The notes: generated by a model not told the origin, from the letters alone. A DNA stretch of 64,000 nt from Klebsiella pneumoniae (GCF_000742135.1 NZ_KN046818.1:248001-312000); one strand, 5' to 3'. Shown: positions 9,711 to 20,060, numbered from the stretch's first letter. Program-made: numbers and translations.

Positions 9711-10775
9711 ATGTACGTTGCCGTCAAGGGCGGCGAGAAGGCGATCCGCGCCGCTCACGCCTTACAGGAACAGAAACGACGGGGCGATGGACGGCTTCCC
9801 GAACTGAGCGTCGAACAGATAGGCGACCAGCTCAGCCTGGCGGTGGACCGGGTGATGACCGAGGGCGGGATCGCCGACCGCGAACTGGCGGCGCTGGCGC
9901 TGAAGCAGGCCAGCGGCGATAACGTCGAAGCGATCTTCCTGCTGCGCGCCTACCGCACCACCCTGCCGCGGCTGGCGGTCAGCGAACCGATTAATACCGC
10001 GGAGATGCGCCTCGAACGCCGCATCTCCGCAGTGTATAAAGATATCCCCGGCGGCCAGCTGCTGGGCCCCACTTACGACTACACCCACCGCCTGCTCGAT
10101 TTTACCCTGCTGGCCAACGGCGAAGCGCCGTCTGTGCAGCAAGCCGATGGCGAAGCAGAGCCGACGCCGCACGTCTTTAGCCTGCTCACGCAGCAGGGGC
10201 TGGCGAAGACCGAGGAAGATCGCGGCACGCCGCCCGACGATATCACCCGCACCCCGCCGGTCTACCCCTGCTCGCGTTCCTCGCGCCTGCAGCAGCTGAT
10301 GCGCGGCGATGAAGGCTACCTGCTGGCGCTGGCCTATTCGACCCAGCGCGGCTATGGCCGCAACCATCCGTTTGCCGGCGAGATCCGCAGCGGCTACGTG
10401 CAGGTGGAAATCGTCCCGGAAGAGCTGGGCTTTAGCGTCAATATTGGCGAGCTGCTGCTGACCGAGTGCGAGATGGTTAATGGCTTCGTCGCCCCGCAGG
10501 AGGAGCCGCCGCACTTCACCCGCGGCTACGGCCTGACCTTCGGCATGAGCGAGCGCAAAGCGATGGCCATGGCGCTGGTCGACCGTGCGCTGCAGGCGCC
10601 GGACTATGACGAAGAGATTGCCGGCCCGGCGCAGGATGAAGAGTTTGTGCTGGCCCACGCCGATAACGTCGAAGCGGCCGGCTTCGTCTCGCATCTGAAG
10701 CTACCGCACTATGTCGATTTCCAGGCCGAACTGGCGCTGCTGAAACGCCTGCAACGGGAGAACGAACGTGGCTAA
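9711..10775 (+). CDS. phnI: C-P lyase subunit PhnI
   Basis: PhnI (354 aa) is the nucleosidase-type core subunit that displaces adenine from ATP to form the ribose phosphonate adduct. The protein begins MYVAVKGGEKAIRAAHALQEQ and contains the conserved ERRISAVYKDIPGGQLLGPTYDYTHRLLDF region. The gene starts at the base after the phnH stop and overlaps phnJ by eight bases. Length and sequence agree with E. coli PhnI. Confidence 0.96.
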   Translation: MYVAVKGGEKAIRAAHALQEQKRRGDGRLPELSVEQIGDQLSLAVDRVMTEGGIADRELAALALKQASGDNVEAIFLLRAYRTTLPRLAVSEPINTAEMRLERRISAVYKDIPGGQLLGPTYDYTHRLLDFTLLANGEAPSVQQADGEAEPTPHVFSLLTQQGLAKTEEDRGTPPDDITRTPPVYPCSRSSRLQQLMRGDEGYLLALAYSTQRGYGRNHPFAGEIRSGYVQVEIVPEELGFSVNIGELLLTECEMVNGFVAPQEEPPHFTRGYGLTFGMSERKAMAMALVDRALQAPDYDEEIAGPAQDEEFVLAHADNVEAAGFVSHLKLPHYVDFQAELALLKRLQRENERG

Positions 10776-11616
10776 CCCACTGACTGGCTATAACTTTGCT
10801 TACCTCGACGAGCAAACCAAGCGCATGATCCGCCGGGCTATTCTCAAAGCGGTAGCGATTCCCGGCTACCAGGTGCCGTTCGGCGGGCGCGAAATGCCAA
10901 TGCCCTACGGCTGGGGCACCGGCGGCATCCAGCTGACCGCCAGCGTCATCGGTGAGAACGACGTGCTGAAGGTGATTGACCAGGGCGCGGATGACACCAC
11001 CAACGCGGTGTCGATTCGTCAGTTCTTTAAGCGCGTCACCGGCGTCGCCACCACCGAGCGTACCGAAGACGCCACCCTGATCCAGACCCGCCACCGGATC
11101 CCGGAGACGCCGCTGGTGGAGGATCAGATCCTGATCTACCAGGTGCCGATCCCGGAGCCACTGCGCTTTATCGAGCCGCGTGAAACCGAAACCCGCACCA
11201 TGCACGCCCTGGAAGAGTACGGCGTCATGCAGGTGAAACTGTATGAAGATATCGCCCGCTTCGGCCATATCGCCACCACCTACGCCTATCCGGTGAAGGT
11301 CAATGGCCGCTACGTGATGGACCCTTCGCCGATCCCGAAATTCGATAACCCGAAAATGCACATGATGCCGGCGCTGCAGCTGTTCGGCGCCGGGCGCGAA
11401 AAGCGGATCTACGCCGTGCCGCCCTATACCCCGGTGGAGAGTCTCGATTTCGACGACCATCCCTTTACCGTGCAGGAGTGGGATGAGCCCTGCGCCATCT
11501 GCGGCTCGCGCCACAGCTACCTCGACGAAGTGGTACTGGATGACAGCGGCCAGCGGATGTTTGTCTGCTCCGATACCGACTATTGCCGCCAGCAGAGCGA
11601 GGGGCAGAAAAAATGA
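10768..11616 (+). CDS. phnJ: C-P lyase PhnJ (radical SAM, alpha-D-ribose 1-methylphosphonate 5-phosphate C-P-lyase)
   Basis: PhnJ breaks the carbon-phosphorus bond by a radical SAM reaction, releasing methane from methylphosphonate. The unusual cysteine cluster is present near the C-terminus: CAIC, then 21 residues, C, five residues, C (CSDTDYC), as in E. coli PhnJ, which binds [4Fe-4S] through a CX2CX21C pattern. The 282-aa product uses a GTG start at 10768 that overlaps the end of phnI; an ATG further in would remove conserved residues. Its stop overlaps the phnK start. Confidence 0.97.
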   Translation: MANPLTGYNFAYLDEQTKRMIRRAILKAVAIPGYQVPFGGREMPMPYGWGTGGIQLTASVIGENDVLKVIDQGADDTTNAVSIRQFFKRVTGVATTERTEDATLIQTRHRIPETPLVEDQILIYQVPIPEPLRFIEPRETETRTMHALEEYGVMQVKLYEDIARFGHIATTYAYPVKVNGRYVMDPSPIPKFDNPKMHMMPALQLFGAGREKRIYAVPPYTPVESLDFDDHPFTVQEWDEPCAICGSRHSYLDEVVLDDSGQRMFVCSDTDYCRQQSEGQKK

Positions 11617-12371
11617 ACCAGCCATTACTTGCTGTGAATAACCTGACCCATCTCTACGCCCCGGATAAAGGTTTTCGCGATGTCTCCTTCGAGCTGTGGC
11701 CGGGAGAAGTGCTCGGCATCGTCGGCGAGTCCGGCTCCGGTAAAACCACCCTGCTGAAGGCAATCTCCGCCCGCCTGACGCCGCAGCAGGGCGAGGTGCT
11801 GTACCAGCAGCGCTCGCTGTACGCCATGAGCGAAGCCGAACGCCGACGCCTGTTGCGCACCGAATGGGGCGTGGTGCACCAGCACCCGATGGACGGTCTG
11901 CGTCGCCAGGTCTCAGCGGGGGGCAACATCGGCGAACGGCTCATGGCCACCGGCGCCCGCCACTACGGCAACATTCGCGCCACCGCCGAAAAGTGGCTGC
12001 AGGAGGTGGAGATCCCCCCCTCGCGCATCGACGACCTGCCCACCACCTTCTCCGGCGGCATGCAGCAGCGTCTGCAGATCGCCCGCAATCTGGTCACCCA
12101 GCCGAAGCTGGTGTTTATGGATGAACCCACCGGCGGGCTGGATGTGTCCGTGCAGGCGCGGCTGCTAGACCTGCTGCGCGGCCTGGCGGTGGAGCTGAAT
12201 CTGGCGGTGGTGATTGTTACCCACGATCTCGGCGTCGCTCGCCTGCTGGCGAACCGTCTGCTGGTGATGAAGCAGGGCCAGGTGGTGGAGAGTGGCTTAA
12301 CCGACCGGGTGCTCGACGATCCGCACCATCCTTACACCCAGCTGCTGGTGTCGTCGGTGTTGCAGAATTAA
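11613..12371 (+). CDS. phnK: C-P lyase ATP-binding subunit PhnK
   Basis: PhnK is an ABC-type ATPase that docks on the PhnGHIJ core rather than on a membrane permease. From the ATG at 11613 (overlapping the phnJ stop as ATGA) it is 252 aa, matching E. coli. Walker [10 protein letters not shown], signature [15 protein letters not shown], Walker [15 protein letters not shown] and a C-terminal oligopeptide-transporter-type tail ([10 protein letters not shown]) are visible. An upstream in-frame start at 11583 is not supported by homology. A REP pair separates it from phnL. Confidence 0.96.
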   Translation: MNQPLLAVNNLTHLYAPDKGFRDVSFELWPGEVLGIVGESGSGKTTLLKAISARLTPQQGEVLYQQRSLYAMSEAERRRLLRTEWGVVHQHPMDGLRRQVSAGGNIGERLMATGARHYGNIRATAEKWLQEVEIPPSRIDDLPTTFSGGMQQRLQIARNLVTQPKLVFMDEPTGGLDVSVQARLLDLLRGLAVELNLAVVIVTHDLGVARLLANRLLVMKQGQVVESGLTDRVLDDPHHPYTQLLVSSVLQN

Positions 12372-12380
12372 TGCTGTTTT

Positions 12381-12457
12381 GCCGGGTGGCGGCTGCGCCT
12401 TACCCGGCCCACAGGTGCGTTATTCGTAGGTCGGGTAAGCGACGCGCCACCCGGCAA
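12381..12457. repeat. Pair of REP palindromes (BIME) inside the phn operon
   Basis: Two inverted REP-type units are present: GCCGGGTGGCGGCTGCGCC at 12381-12399 extending to 12413, and its mirror at 12426-12457 ending GCCACCCGGC. They fill the 107-bp gap between phnK and phnL, the only sizeable gap in an otherwise overlapping operon. REP stem-loops usually affect mRNA decay or host gyrase/IHF binding. Confidence 0.85.
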
Positions 12458-12478
12458 CTCAACCTCGTGAGAGCTAAC

Positions 12479-13159
12479 ATGATCCGCGTTGAAAACGTCC
12501 ATAAAACCTTTGTTCTGCACCAGCAGCACGGCGTGCGTCTGCCGGTGCTGGCCGACGCCTCGCTGACCGTTAACGCCGGGGAGTGCGTGGTGCTCCACGG
12601 TCACTCCGGCAGCGGCAAATCGACCCTGCTGCGTTCGCTGTACGCCAATTATCTGCCGGACAGCGGCCATATCCATATCCGCCACGGCGACGAATGGGCG
12701 GACCTGGTCACCGCCACCCCACGCAAGGTGCTGGAAGTGCGCAAAATCACCATCGGCTGGGTCAGCCAGTTTCTACGGGTGATCCCGCGCATTTCGGCGC
12801 TGGAGGTGGTGATGCAGCCGCTGCTCGATCTTGGGACGCCGCGCGAAGCGAGCGCCGCGAAAGCCGCCCAGATCCTGACCCGCCTCAACGTTCCGGAACG
12901 CCTGTGGCACCTTGCGCCGTCCACCTTTTCCGGCGGCGAGCAGCAGCGGGTCAACATCGCCCGCGGTTTTGCGGTCGACTATCCGATCCTGCTCCTTGAT
13001 GAACCCACCGCCTCACTGGATGACAAAAACAGTGCTGCCGTGGTCAACCTGATCCACGATGCCAAAGCGCGCGGCGCGGCCATCGTGGGGATTTTCCATG
13101 ACGAAGGGGTACGCCGTCAGGTCGCCGACCGACTGCACTCTATGGGAATGACAGCATGA
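12479..13159 (+). CDS. phnL: C-P lyase ATP-binding subunit PhnL
   Basis: PhnL is the second ABC-type ATPase of the C-P lyase system and is needed with PhnGHI for forming the ribose triphosphate adduct. From the ATG at 12479 ([20 protein letters not shown]) it is 226 aa, as in E. coli. Walker [10 protein letters not shown], signature [15 protein letters not shown] and Walker [13 protein letters not shown] are intact. The open frame extends left into the REP pair, but nothing there is coding. It overlaps phnM by ATGA. Confidence 0.96.
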   Translation: MIRVENVHKTFVLHQQHGVRLPVLADASLTVNAGECVVLHGHSGSGKSTLLRSLYANYLPDSGHIHIRHGDEWADLVTATPRKVLEVRKITIGWVSQFLRVIPRISALEVVMQPLLDLGTPREASAAKAAQILTRLNVPERLWHLAPSTFSGGEQQRVNIARGFAVDYPILLLDEPTASLDDKNSAAVVNLIHDAKARGAAIVGIFHDEGVRRQVADRLHSMGMTA

Positions 13160-14292
13160 TTATCAATAACGTAAAACTGGTTCTCGACGACGAGGTGGTC
13201 CACGGTTCGCTGGAAGTCCAGGACGGTCGCATCCTCGCCTTCGCCGAAAGCCAGAGCCGGCTGCCGCAGGCGCTGGATGGGGAAGGCGGCTGGCTGCTGC
13301 CGGGCCTTATCGAGCTGCATACCGATAACCTCGACAAGTTCTTTACCCCGCGGCCGAAGGTAGACTGGCCGGCCCACTCGGCGATGAGCAGCCATGACGC
13401 CATGATGGTCGCCAGCGGCATCACCACCGTGCTGGACGCCGTGGCGATTGGCGACGTGCGCGATGGCGGCGATCGTCTTGAGAATCTGGAGAAGATGGTC
13501 AATGCCGTGGAGGAGACGCAAAAGCGCGGTCTCAACCGCGCCGAACACCGCCGGCACCTGCGCTGCGAGCTGCCGCATCACACCACGCTGCCGCTGTTTG
13601 AAAAACTGATCGATCGCGAGTCGGTGAGCATGGTCTCTCTGATGGACCACTCGCCGGGCCAGCGTCAGTACGCCGATCGCAGCAAGTACCGCGATTATTA
13701 TCAGGGCAAATATCATCTGACGCATGACGAAATGGACCGTTTTGAAGCCGAGCAGATGGCTCTGGCCGCCACCTGGTCGCAGCCCAATCGCCAGACCATC
13801 GCCGCCATGTGCCGCGCCCGCCGTATCGCCCTCGCCAGCCACGACGACGCCACCGAAGCGCATGTGGCCGAATCCCACCAGCTAGGGAGCGTGATCGCCG
13901 AGTTTCCCACCACGCTGGCCGCGGCGCAGGCTTCACGTCAGCACGGGATGCACGTCCTGATGGGGGCGCCGAATATCGTGCGCGGCGGTTCCCACTCCGG
14001 CAACGTCGCCGCCCACCAGCTGGCGAGCCACGGTTTGCTGGACATCCTCTCATCTGACTATTACCCCGCCAGCCTGCTGGATGCCGCTTTCCGCATCGCC
14101 GACGCCGAGGACAATGCCTTCACCCTGCCACAGGCGATCCGTCTGGTCAGTCAGCATCCGGCGCAGGCGCTGGGCCTTGACGATCGCGGCGTCATCGCCG
14201 AGGGGAAACGCGCCGACCTGGTGCTGGCGCACCGTCGCGGCGAACATATCCAGATCGACCATGTCTGGCGCCAGGGAAAGAGGGTCTTTTAA
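13156..14292 (+). CDS. phnM: Alpha-D-ribose 1-methylphosphonate 5-triphosphate diphosphatase PhnM
   Basis: PhnM removes pyrophosphate from ribose 1-methylphosphonate 5-triphosphate, giving the PhnJ substrate. It is a 378-aa member of the amidohydrolase superfamily; the metal-site motif appears as [12 protein letters not shown] near residue 53, and later metal or active-site segments are [21 protein letters not shown] and the C-terminal [10 protein letters not shown]. It overlaps phnL (ATGA) and phnN (TAATG), so the three are coupled. Confidence 0.96.
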   Translation: MIINNVKLVLDDEVVHGSLEVQDGRILAFAESQSRLPQALDGEGGWLLPGLIELHTDNLDKFFTPRPKVDWPAHSAMSSHDAMMVASGITTVLDAVAIGDVRDGGDRLENLEKMVNAVEETQKRGLNRAEHRRHLRCELPHHTTLPLFEKLIDRESVSMVSLMDHSPGQRQYADRSKYRDYYQGKYHLTHDEMDRFEAEQMALAATWSQPNRQTIAAMCRARRIALASHDDATEAHVAESHQLGSVIAEFPTTLAAAQASRQHGMHVLMGAPNIVRGGSHSGNVAAHQLASHGLLDILSSDYYPASLLDAAFRIADAEDNAFTLPQAIRLVSQHPAQALGLDDRGVIAEGKRADLVLAHRRGEHIQIDHVWRQGKRVF

Positions 14293-14855
14293 TGCCAGGA
14301 AAACTGATTTGGCTGGTGGGCCCCTCCGGCTCCGGTAAAGATAGCCTGCTGGCGGCGCTGCGCCAGCGCGAGCACCCGCAGCTGCTGGTGGCCCATCGTT
14401 ACATAACCCGCCCGTTTAACGCGGGCAGCGAGAATCATATCGCCCTGAGCGAACATGAGTTTTTTACCCGCGCCGAGCAGCATCTTTTTGCTCTCAGCTG
14501 GCACGCCAACAATACTTACTATGGCATTGGCGTGGAGATCGACCTCTGGCTGCACGCCGGCTTTGACGTGGTGGCCAACGGCTCCCGCGCCCACCTGGCG
14601 CTGGCCCGGGAACGTTACGGCGAGGTGCTGGTGCCGATCTGTCTCGCCGTCTCGCCGCCGGTGCTGCGCCAGCGGCTGGAGCAGCGCGGCCGGGAAAACG
14701 CGCTGGAAATCGCCCAGCGTCTGGACCGCGCCGCGCGCTATAAGCCGGACAACTGCCTGACATTGAATAACGACGGCAGTCTCCGACAATCGGTCGATGA
14801 ATTTTTCCGCCTGCTGCGCAGCCACGTGGCGCGCGAAGCGGATCAACTGGTATAA
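14292..14855 (+). CDS. phnN: Ribose 1,5-bisphosphate phosphokinase PhnN
   Basis: PhnN phosphorylates ribose 1,5-bisphosphate to PRPP, returning the sugar from the C-P lyase route to central metabolism. The 187-aa protein is a guanylate-kinase-like P-loop enzyme: Walker A is GPSGSGKDS near residue 10, followed by [20 protein letters not shown]. It starts in the phnM stop (TAATG). In E. coli phnO follows; here phnP follows after 15 bp and phnO is missing. Confidence 0.95.
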   Translation: MPGKLIWLVGPSGSGKDSLLAALRQREHPQLLVAHRYITRPFNAGSENHIALSEHEFFTRAEQHLFALSWHANNTYYGIGVEIDLWLHAGFDVVANGSRAHLALARERYGEVLVPICLAVSPPVLRQRLEQRGRENALEIAQRLDRAARYKPDNCLTLNNDGSLRQSVDEFFRLLRSHVAREADQLV

Positions 14856-14870
14856 ACAAAAGGTGATACG

Positions 14871-15629
14871 ATGAGCCTGACCCTCCGCTTAACCGGCACC
14901 GGCGGCGCTCAGCTGGTGCCGGTCTTCGGCTGCGACTGCGCGGCCTGCCGCCGCGCCCGCCGCGAGGAGAGCCACCGACGCCGCCCCTGTAGCGGAGTGG
15001 TCACGTTCAACAGCGCCGTGACGCTGCTCGATGCCGGACGACCGGATCTGATGGAACATCATCCCGCCGGCAGCTTTCAACAGGTGCTGCTGACCCACTA
15101 CCATCTGGATCATGTGCAGGGGCTGTTTCCGCTGCGCTGGGGAGTCGGCGCGTCGATTCCGGTCTATGGCCCGCCGGATGACGCCGGCTGCGACGATCTG
15201 CTCAAACACCCCGGTCTGCTTGACTTTAGCCATACCGTCACGCCGTTTGTGATGTTTAACCTGCAGGGGCTGCGGGTGACGCCCCTACCCCTTAATCACT
15301 CGAAGCTGACCTTTGGTTATCTGCTGGAGTCGGCCCACAGCCGGCTGGCCTGGCTCTCGGATACCGCCGGGCTGCCGGACAAGACGCTGAAGTTTTTGCT
15401 CAATAACCGCCCGCAGGCGATGATCATCGACTGCAGTCATGAGCCGCGCGCGCAGACCCCGCGTAACCATAACGATCTAAACACCGTCCGCAGCCTTAAC
15501 CAGGTCATTGGCTGTCCGCGGGTGATCCTCACCCATATCAGCCACCAGTTTGACGTCTGGATGATGGATAACCCGCTGCCGACAGGTTTCGAAGCGGGCT
15601 ATGACGGGATGGAAATAGCGCTGGATTAA
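14871..15629 (+). CDS. phnP: Phosphoribosyl 1,2-cyclic phosphate phosphodiesterase PhnP
   Basis: PhnP opens the 1,2-cyclic phosphate made by PhnJ, giving ribose 1,5-bisphosphate for PhnN. The 252-aa protein is a metallo-beta-lactamase-fold enzyme: [11 protein letters not shown] carries the HxHxDH motif, and an N-terminal Cys cluster ([10 protein letters not shown]) matches the extra structural zinc site of E. coli PhnP. It is the last gene of the phn operon and is convergent with yjdP. Confidence 0.96.
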   Translation: MSLTLRLTGTGGAQLVPVFGCDCAACRRARREESHRRRPCSGVVTFNSAVTLLDAGRPDLMEHHPAGSFQQVLLTHYHLDHVQGLFPLRWGVGASIPVYGPPDDAGCDDLLKHPGLLDFSHTVTPFVMFNLQGLRVTPLPLNHSKLTFGYLLESAHSRLAWLSDTAGLPDKTLKFLLNNRPQAMIIDCSHEPRAQTPRNHNDLNTVRSLNQVIGCPRVILTHISHQFDVWMMDNPLPTGFEAGYDGMEIALD

Positions 15630-15650
15630 GCGCTGGCCTGCGGGGGGCGA

Positions 15651-16019
15651 TCAGTAGCTATCATCCAGACGACGCTGGTCGCTTTCTAACTGACGACGAT
15701 CGCGGTCGAGCTGACGCTGGCGTTCATCCAGCTGGCGGCGGCGCTCGTCCAGCTGGCGTTGCCGCTCGTCATACTGGCGCTGACTGTCACGGCTCTGCTG
15801 ACGGCTCCCCTGATAGCGCCCGTCATCATACCGGCCATCGTCATCGTATCTGTCGTCGTCATCGGAGCGACTGCTGCCCGGGTTATAGGCGTCGTTAATG
15901 GCTTGCTGAATATTGCCGATCGCGTCATCGATAATATCGGCGCGAGCGGCCAGGCTGGTCAGCGACAGAGTGCAAAAGAGCAGTGCGGTTGCGTAACGTT
16001 TCATCGGGGCCAATCTCAT
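15651..16019 (-). CDS. yjdP: Secreted charged repeat protein YjdP
   Basis: A 122-aa small exported protein. A signal peptide ends near AARA-DIIDDAIGNIQQAINDAYNP, and the mature part is nearly all Arg, Asp and Gln, with a heptad-like run (RQLDERRRQLDERQRQLDRD) predicting a long charged coiled coil. E. coli YjdP, also just downstream of phnP, has the same N-terminal segment and composition. Function is unknown. The start at 16019 has AGGA five bases upstream; E. coli homology begins at the in-frame Met at 16004. Confidence 0.88.
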   Translation of the reverse strand: MRLAPMKRYATALLFCTLSLTSLAARADIIDDAIGNIQQAINDAYNPGSSRSDDDDRYDDDGRYDDGRYQGSRQQSRDSQRQYDERQRQLDERRRQLDERQRQLDRDRRQLESDQRRLDDSY

Positions 16020-16074
16020 CAGAGTCCTGCCGCTACCTTAATCATCCGCATGAAACCCGGGTAGCGGAGGAATC

Positions 16075-18360
16075 TCAAATCCTCGCGTACGCCGCGCTCA
16101 GCGCCTGCGCCAGCTGGGCGCGGGTAAACGGCTTACGCAGCCACTCAACCTCCGGCAGGGCCGGGTTCTGCGCTGGACGCAAATCCTGGCCGCTGATCAG
16201 TAGCACCGGCAGCGCCGGAAAGCGGCGTCGGGCGGTATGGATCACATCGGCGCCGCTCAGGGCGCCGGGCAGCATCAGATCGCTAATCAGCAGGGCAATA
16301 TCCGGCGAGGCCTCCAGCAGCTGCAGCGCCTCTTCACCGCTGGCGGTTTCCAGCGTCAGCCAGCCCAGCTGATGCAGCTGTTCACATAGCGTCTGGCGGA
16401 CATCCTCTTCATCTTCCAGCACCAGCGCCAGCCGCTCGCCCGCCGGGGGCGGCTCGTCCACCGCTGGCGCCACCTCCTTCTCAACCTCGGTCAACGCTCG
16501 CGGCAGCTGCAGCCGCACCGTCGTCCCCTGCCCCGGCGCGCTCTCCAGCGCCACCCGGCCGCCAGACTGGCGCACAAAGCCATACACCATCGACAGCCCC
16601 AGGCCGCTGCCGCTGCCGGTGGCTTTGGTGGTGAAGAAAGGTTCAAACACCCGGGCTTTCACCGCCTGCGACATCCCGCTGCCATGATCGATCACCTCCA
16701 GGGCCACCATATCCTGCCGCTGGCCGCTGCTGCGGGTGACCCGCTGATTCCAGGTACGTATTTTGATGACCCCGTCGCGCCCCGCCATGGCGTCGCGGGC
16801 GTTCATCACCAGATTGATCAGGGCGTTTTCCAGCTGGCCAACGTCTATCCATGCCGGCCACGCCGGCGACTGCGCCTCAATCTCCAGGCTTAAGGTCGCC
16901 GGCAGGGAGTGACGCATCAGCTCGCTGAGGTTCTCCAGTAGCGGCGCCATCGCCACCGCCTGGGGATGCAGCGCCTGCTTGCGTGAAAAGGCCAGCAGCC
17001 GCTGGGTCAGAAGCGCCCCACGCTCCGCCGCCTTCAGCGCCCTGGAGAGGCGCGGCGCATCGCGCGCATCCGGCTCCACCAGCTCAAGGCTGCCGATAAT
17101 CACCGCCAGCAGGTTGTTAAAGTCATGCGCCAGACCTCCGGTCAGCTGGCCGACGGCCTTCATCTTCTGACTATGCAGCAGCGCCTCCTCCAGCTCCTGG
17201 CGCTTAATCCGATCGATCTCCATCTGGTTGGTCTTCTCTTTCAGCAGCCGGGTGGTGTGCTCCAGCGACGCCATATTGCGGGCGAAAACGTTAAAGGCCC
17301 GCGCCAGCTCCCCCAGCTCGTCGCGCCGCTGCAGGGCCGGCACCGAGACGTTCGGCTCTCCCTGAGCCAGCCGCGACATCGCCCGCGAGATGGCGGTCAG
17401 GTTCGAGCCGAGATTACGGTAGATGTACCACCCGGCGCAGCCGGTGATCGCCAGCGCCAGCAGCGCGGAAAGCAGAATAAACATACTGATGGAGCGCAGC
17501 TCCCGATGGCTCTGCGCCGCCCGCTGCTCTGAGGCTTCCGCCACCCGGGTCACGTACTGATTGATATCTTCGTTAAGCAACGCGACCAGCGCTTTGATGT
17601 GATACATGTACCAGCTGATCGTCAGGTCGCTCTCCTCCAGCTGGGCCGACAGCGGGGCCAGCGTCGCCAGCTCGCGGGTCACATCAGGGAGGACAAACGC
17701 CAGCGCGGGATCGGCGCTGCGTGTCGGCAGGGCGCCGCGCAGCTGGTCGAGTTGCAGGACGATCGACCGCGGCGTGACGGTATGGATCGCAGCCACGATC
17801 AGCCGGTCCATCTCGGCCAGCCGGCGCGGATCGATCGCCTTATCCCCGCCGCGATCGTTAAGATCGGCGAGATGGCGCAGGTTACTCTGATTCTGGTAAA
17901 GCGAACTCAGCAGCGCATTGCGCTGCAGATGGCGGCGCTGGCCGCGCTCCAGCATCTCCGCCACGCTCTGCTGCAGCGCGTTGCTGAGGCGAATAATATT
18001 GGCCACCCGCGCCTGCTCCTGCTGCGCCAGCGGGGCCGCCGCCAGCTGGGCCAGCGAGTGCTTCAGCGCCTGCTGCGTCGCCAGCAGCCGTTCCGCTTCG
18101 CTTTTGTACTCCAGCGCCCCCACCACCTGCGACAGGCGCACCGCCGCCGTGGCGACATTCGCCGTGTCCCGCGCCAGATCCATACTGCCGCGCATGTCGT
18201 TGAGAGTCTGGCGCTGCACCTGCTCCTGCAGCTGGCTGGCGTGGTGAAAGCCGAACACCGCCACGCCGCTGACCAACAGGGTGACCACGCCCATCAGCAG
18301 ATTAAAGGAGAGCAGGCGGCCACGGGCGCTGGTGAAAAACGGGTGTCGGCGAGCGGTCAT
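16075..18360 (-). CDS. Hybrid sensor histidine kinase (TM sensor, HAMP, HisKA, HATPase, receiver)
   Basis: A 761-aa membrane sensor. Transmembrane segments near residues 15-37 and 292-315 enclose an all-helical periplasmic domain. HAMP follows (about 315-365), then HisKA with His412 in TGGLAHDFNN, HATPase_c with N-box LENALINLVMNARDAM and G-box SGSGLGLS, and a receiver domain with Asp694 (LLISDLMLPG) and Lys743 (WLRKPF). No histidine-phosphotransfer domain follows, so the receiver may act as an autoregulatory sink. It is divergent from the ribose-type ABC operon; the OmpR-type regulator at 25001 is the likely partner. The sensed ligand is unknown. Confidence 0.9.
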   Translation of the reverse strand: MTARRHPFFTSARGRLLSFNLLMGVVTLLVSGVAVFGFHHASQLQEQVQRQTLNDMRGSMDLARDTANVATAAVRLSQVVGALEYKSEAERLLATQQALKHSLAQLAAAPLAQQEQARVANIIRLSNALQQSVAEMLERGQRRHLQRNALLSSLYQNQSNLRHLADLNDRGGDKAIDPRRLAEMDRLIVAAIHTVTPRSIVLQLDQLRGALPTRSADPALAFVLPDVTRELATLAPLSAQLEESDLTISWYMYHIKALVALLNEDINQYVTRVAEASEQRAAQSHRELRSISMFILLSALLALAITGCAGWYIYRNLGSNLTAISRAMSRLAQGEPNVSVPALQRRDELGELARAFNVFARNMASLEHTTRLLKEKTNQMEIDRIKRQELEEALLHSQKMKAVGQLTGGLAHDFNNLLAVIIGSLELVEPDARDAPRLSRALKAAERGALLTQRLLAFSRKQALHPQAVAMAPLLENLSELMRHSLPATLSLEIEAQSPAWPAWIDVGQLENALINLVMNARDAMAGRDGVIKIRTWNQRVTRSSGQRQDMVALEVIDHGSGMSQAVKARVFEPFFTTKATGSGSGLGLSMVYGFVRQSGGRVALESAPGQGTTVRLQLPRALTEVEKEVAPAVDEPPPAGERLALVLEDEEDVRQTLCEQLHQLGWLTLETASGEEALQLLEASPDIALLISDLMLPGALSGADVIHTARRRFPALPVLLISGQDLRPAQNPALPEVEWLRKPFTRAQLAQALSAAYARI

Positions 18361-18539
18361 AACAACTCCGGTGAAGGATCGGTCGGCAGATAAGCGTGAC
18401 GGTGCAGAAAATGACGCCGCGTAACTGTGATCGCGGTTAACTATTTATCACTATGACAAATATGAATGGATTCTGACATTCTGCATTTATTTTCCGGTGG
18501 TGGACTGCAGCTATTGTTCTTACAGACAGGAGCGCCGCG

Positions 18540-20060
18540 ATGACCGCCACCCCGGTACTGGAAATGCGCCATATCGCCAAAGCTTTTGGCAAATTCTACG
18601 CGCTGAAGGGCGTCGACCTGACGGTCTGGCCCGGCGAGATCCATGCCCTGATGGGGGAGAACGGCGCCGGAAAAAGCACGCTGATGAAGATCCTCGCCGG
18701 CGCCTATACCGCCACCAGCGGCGAGATCCTGATCGACGGAAAACCGCAAACGATCCGCGGCCCCAAGGACGCGCTGGCCGCCGGGATCACGTTGATCTAC
18801 CAGGAGATGCAGCTGGCGCCGAACCTGACCGTCGCGGAAAACATTTTCCTCGGCAGCGAGCTGGCGCGCGGTGGTCTGGTGCAGCGCAAAGCCATGCTCA
18901 GCCAGGCGCAGGCGGTGATCGACCGTCTCGGCGCCCAGTTCAAAGCCAGCGACCGGGTGATGACCCTGACCATCGCCGAACAACAGCAGGTGGAGATCGC
19001 CCGCGCCCTGCACCGTCAAAGCCGCATTCTGGTGATGGATGAACCCACCGCCGCCCTCTCCTCGCGGGAAACCCAGCGCCTGTTCGAGCTCATCCTGCGC
19101 CTGCGCGATGAGGGGATGGCGATCATCTATATCAGCCACCGCATGGCGGAAGTGTATGAGCTCTCCGACCGGGTCAGCGTCCTGCGCGATGGGCAGTATG
19201 TCGGCAGCCTGGTGCGCGACAAGCTCAACGCGCCGGAGCTGGTGCGCATGATGGTCGGTCGGCCGCTCAGCGATCTCTTCAATAAAGAACGGGACATTCC
19301 CCGCGGCCAGCCGCGCCTGCGGGTCGAGGATCTGACCGATGGCGGCAAGATTAAGCCCAGCAGCCTGGTGGTGCATGCCGGCGAAATCGTCGGCCTCGCC
19401 GGGCTGGTCGGCGCCGGGCGTTCCGAACTGGCGCAGCTGATCTTCGGGGTGCGCAAAGCCACCGCCGGGGTGATTGAGATTGACGGCGAGCCGGTGGTGA
19501 TCCACTCGCCGCGGGAAGCCATCGACCTCGGGATCGGCTTTCTGACCGAAAACCGCAAAGAACAGGGGTTGTTTCTCGAACTGGCAGCCCAGGAAAACAT
19601 CACCATGGCGACGCTGGAGCGCGACGCGACCTGGGGGATGCTCAACCGCCGGAAGGCGCAAACCATCTCCGATGACGCCATCCAGTTGCTTAACATCCGC
19701 GTGCCGCACGCCCAGGTGCGCGCCGGTGGACTGTCCGGCGGCAACCAGCAGAAGCTGTTAATTTCGCGCTGGGTGGCGATTGGCCCGCGCATTCTAATCC
19801 TTGATGAACCCACCCGCGGCGTCGACGTCGGCGCGAAAAGCGAAATTTACCGCATCATGAACGACATGGCGCGCCAGGGCGTCGCCATTCTGATGATCTC
19901 CAGCGAGCTGCCCGAAGTGGTGGGCATGAGCGACCGGGTCTATGTGATGCGCGAGGGCGTTATCGCCGGCGAGCTACAGGCCGGTGATATTAGCCAGGAA
20001 AGTATCATGACGCTGGCCACCGGCGTGACCGATTCTCACCTTAAGGCAGGGCAACTATGA
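18540..20060 (+). CDS. Sugar ABC transporter ATP-binding protein (RbsA/MglA type)
   Basis: A 506-aa protein with two fused nucleotide-binding domains, the hallmark of CUT2 monosaccharide importers. The N-half has Walker [10 protein letters not shown], Walker [13 protein letters not shown]; the C-half has the degenerate P-loop GLVGAGRSE, signature [14 protein letters not shown] and [14 protein letters not shown]. It powers uptake through the permease encoded next, which starts in its stop codon (ATGA). It heads a four-gene operon (ATPase, permease, binding protein, PfkB kinase). The sugar cannot be read from sequence. Confidence 0.93.
   Translation: MTATPVLEMRHIAKAFGKFYALKGVDLTVWPGEIHALMGENGAGKSTLMKILAGAYTATSGEILIDGKPQTIRGPKDALAAGITLIYQEMQLAPNLTVAENIFLGSELARGGLVQRKAMLSQAQAVIDRLGAQFKASDRVMTLTIAEQQQVEIARALHRQSRILVMDEPTAALSSRETQRLFELILRLRDEGMAIIYISHRMAEVYELSDRVSVLRDGQYVGSLVRDKLNAPELVRMMVGRPLSDLFNKERDIPRGQPRLRVEDLTDGGKIKPSSLVVHAGEIVGLAGLVGAGRSELAQLIFGVRKATAGVIEIDGEPVVIHSPREAIDLGIGFLTENRKEQGLFLELAAQENITMATLERDATWGMLNRRKAQTISDDAIQLLNIRVPHAQVRAGGLSGGNQQKLLISRWVAIGPRILILDEPTRGVDVGAKSEIYRIMNDMARQGVAILMISSELPEVVGMSDRVYVMREGVIAGELQAGDISQESIMTLATGVTDSHLKAGQL

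Noticed and set aside
12371-12478. N-terminal extension of phnL through the REP pair
   Set aside because: The extension is REP sequence; E. coli PhnL begins at the Met corresponding to 12479.
15686-15928. 80-aa frame opposite yjdP repeats
   Set aside because: Low-complexity Met/Thr/Ala shadow of the Arg/Asp/Gln-rich yjdP codons.
15759-16064. Plus-strand 101-aa hydrophobic frame across yjdP
   Set aside because: Its hydrophobicity comes from reading the Asp-rich yjdP segment on the other strand; no homology or ribosome site.
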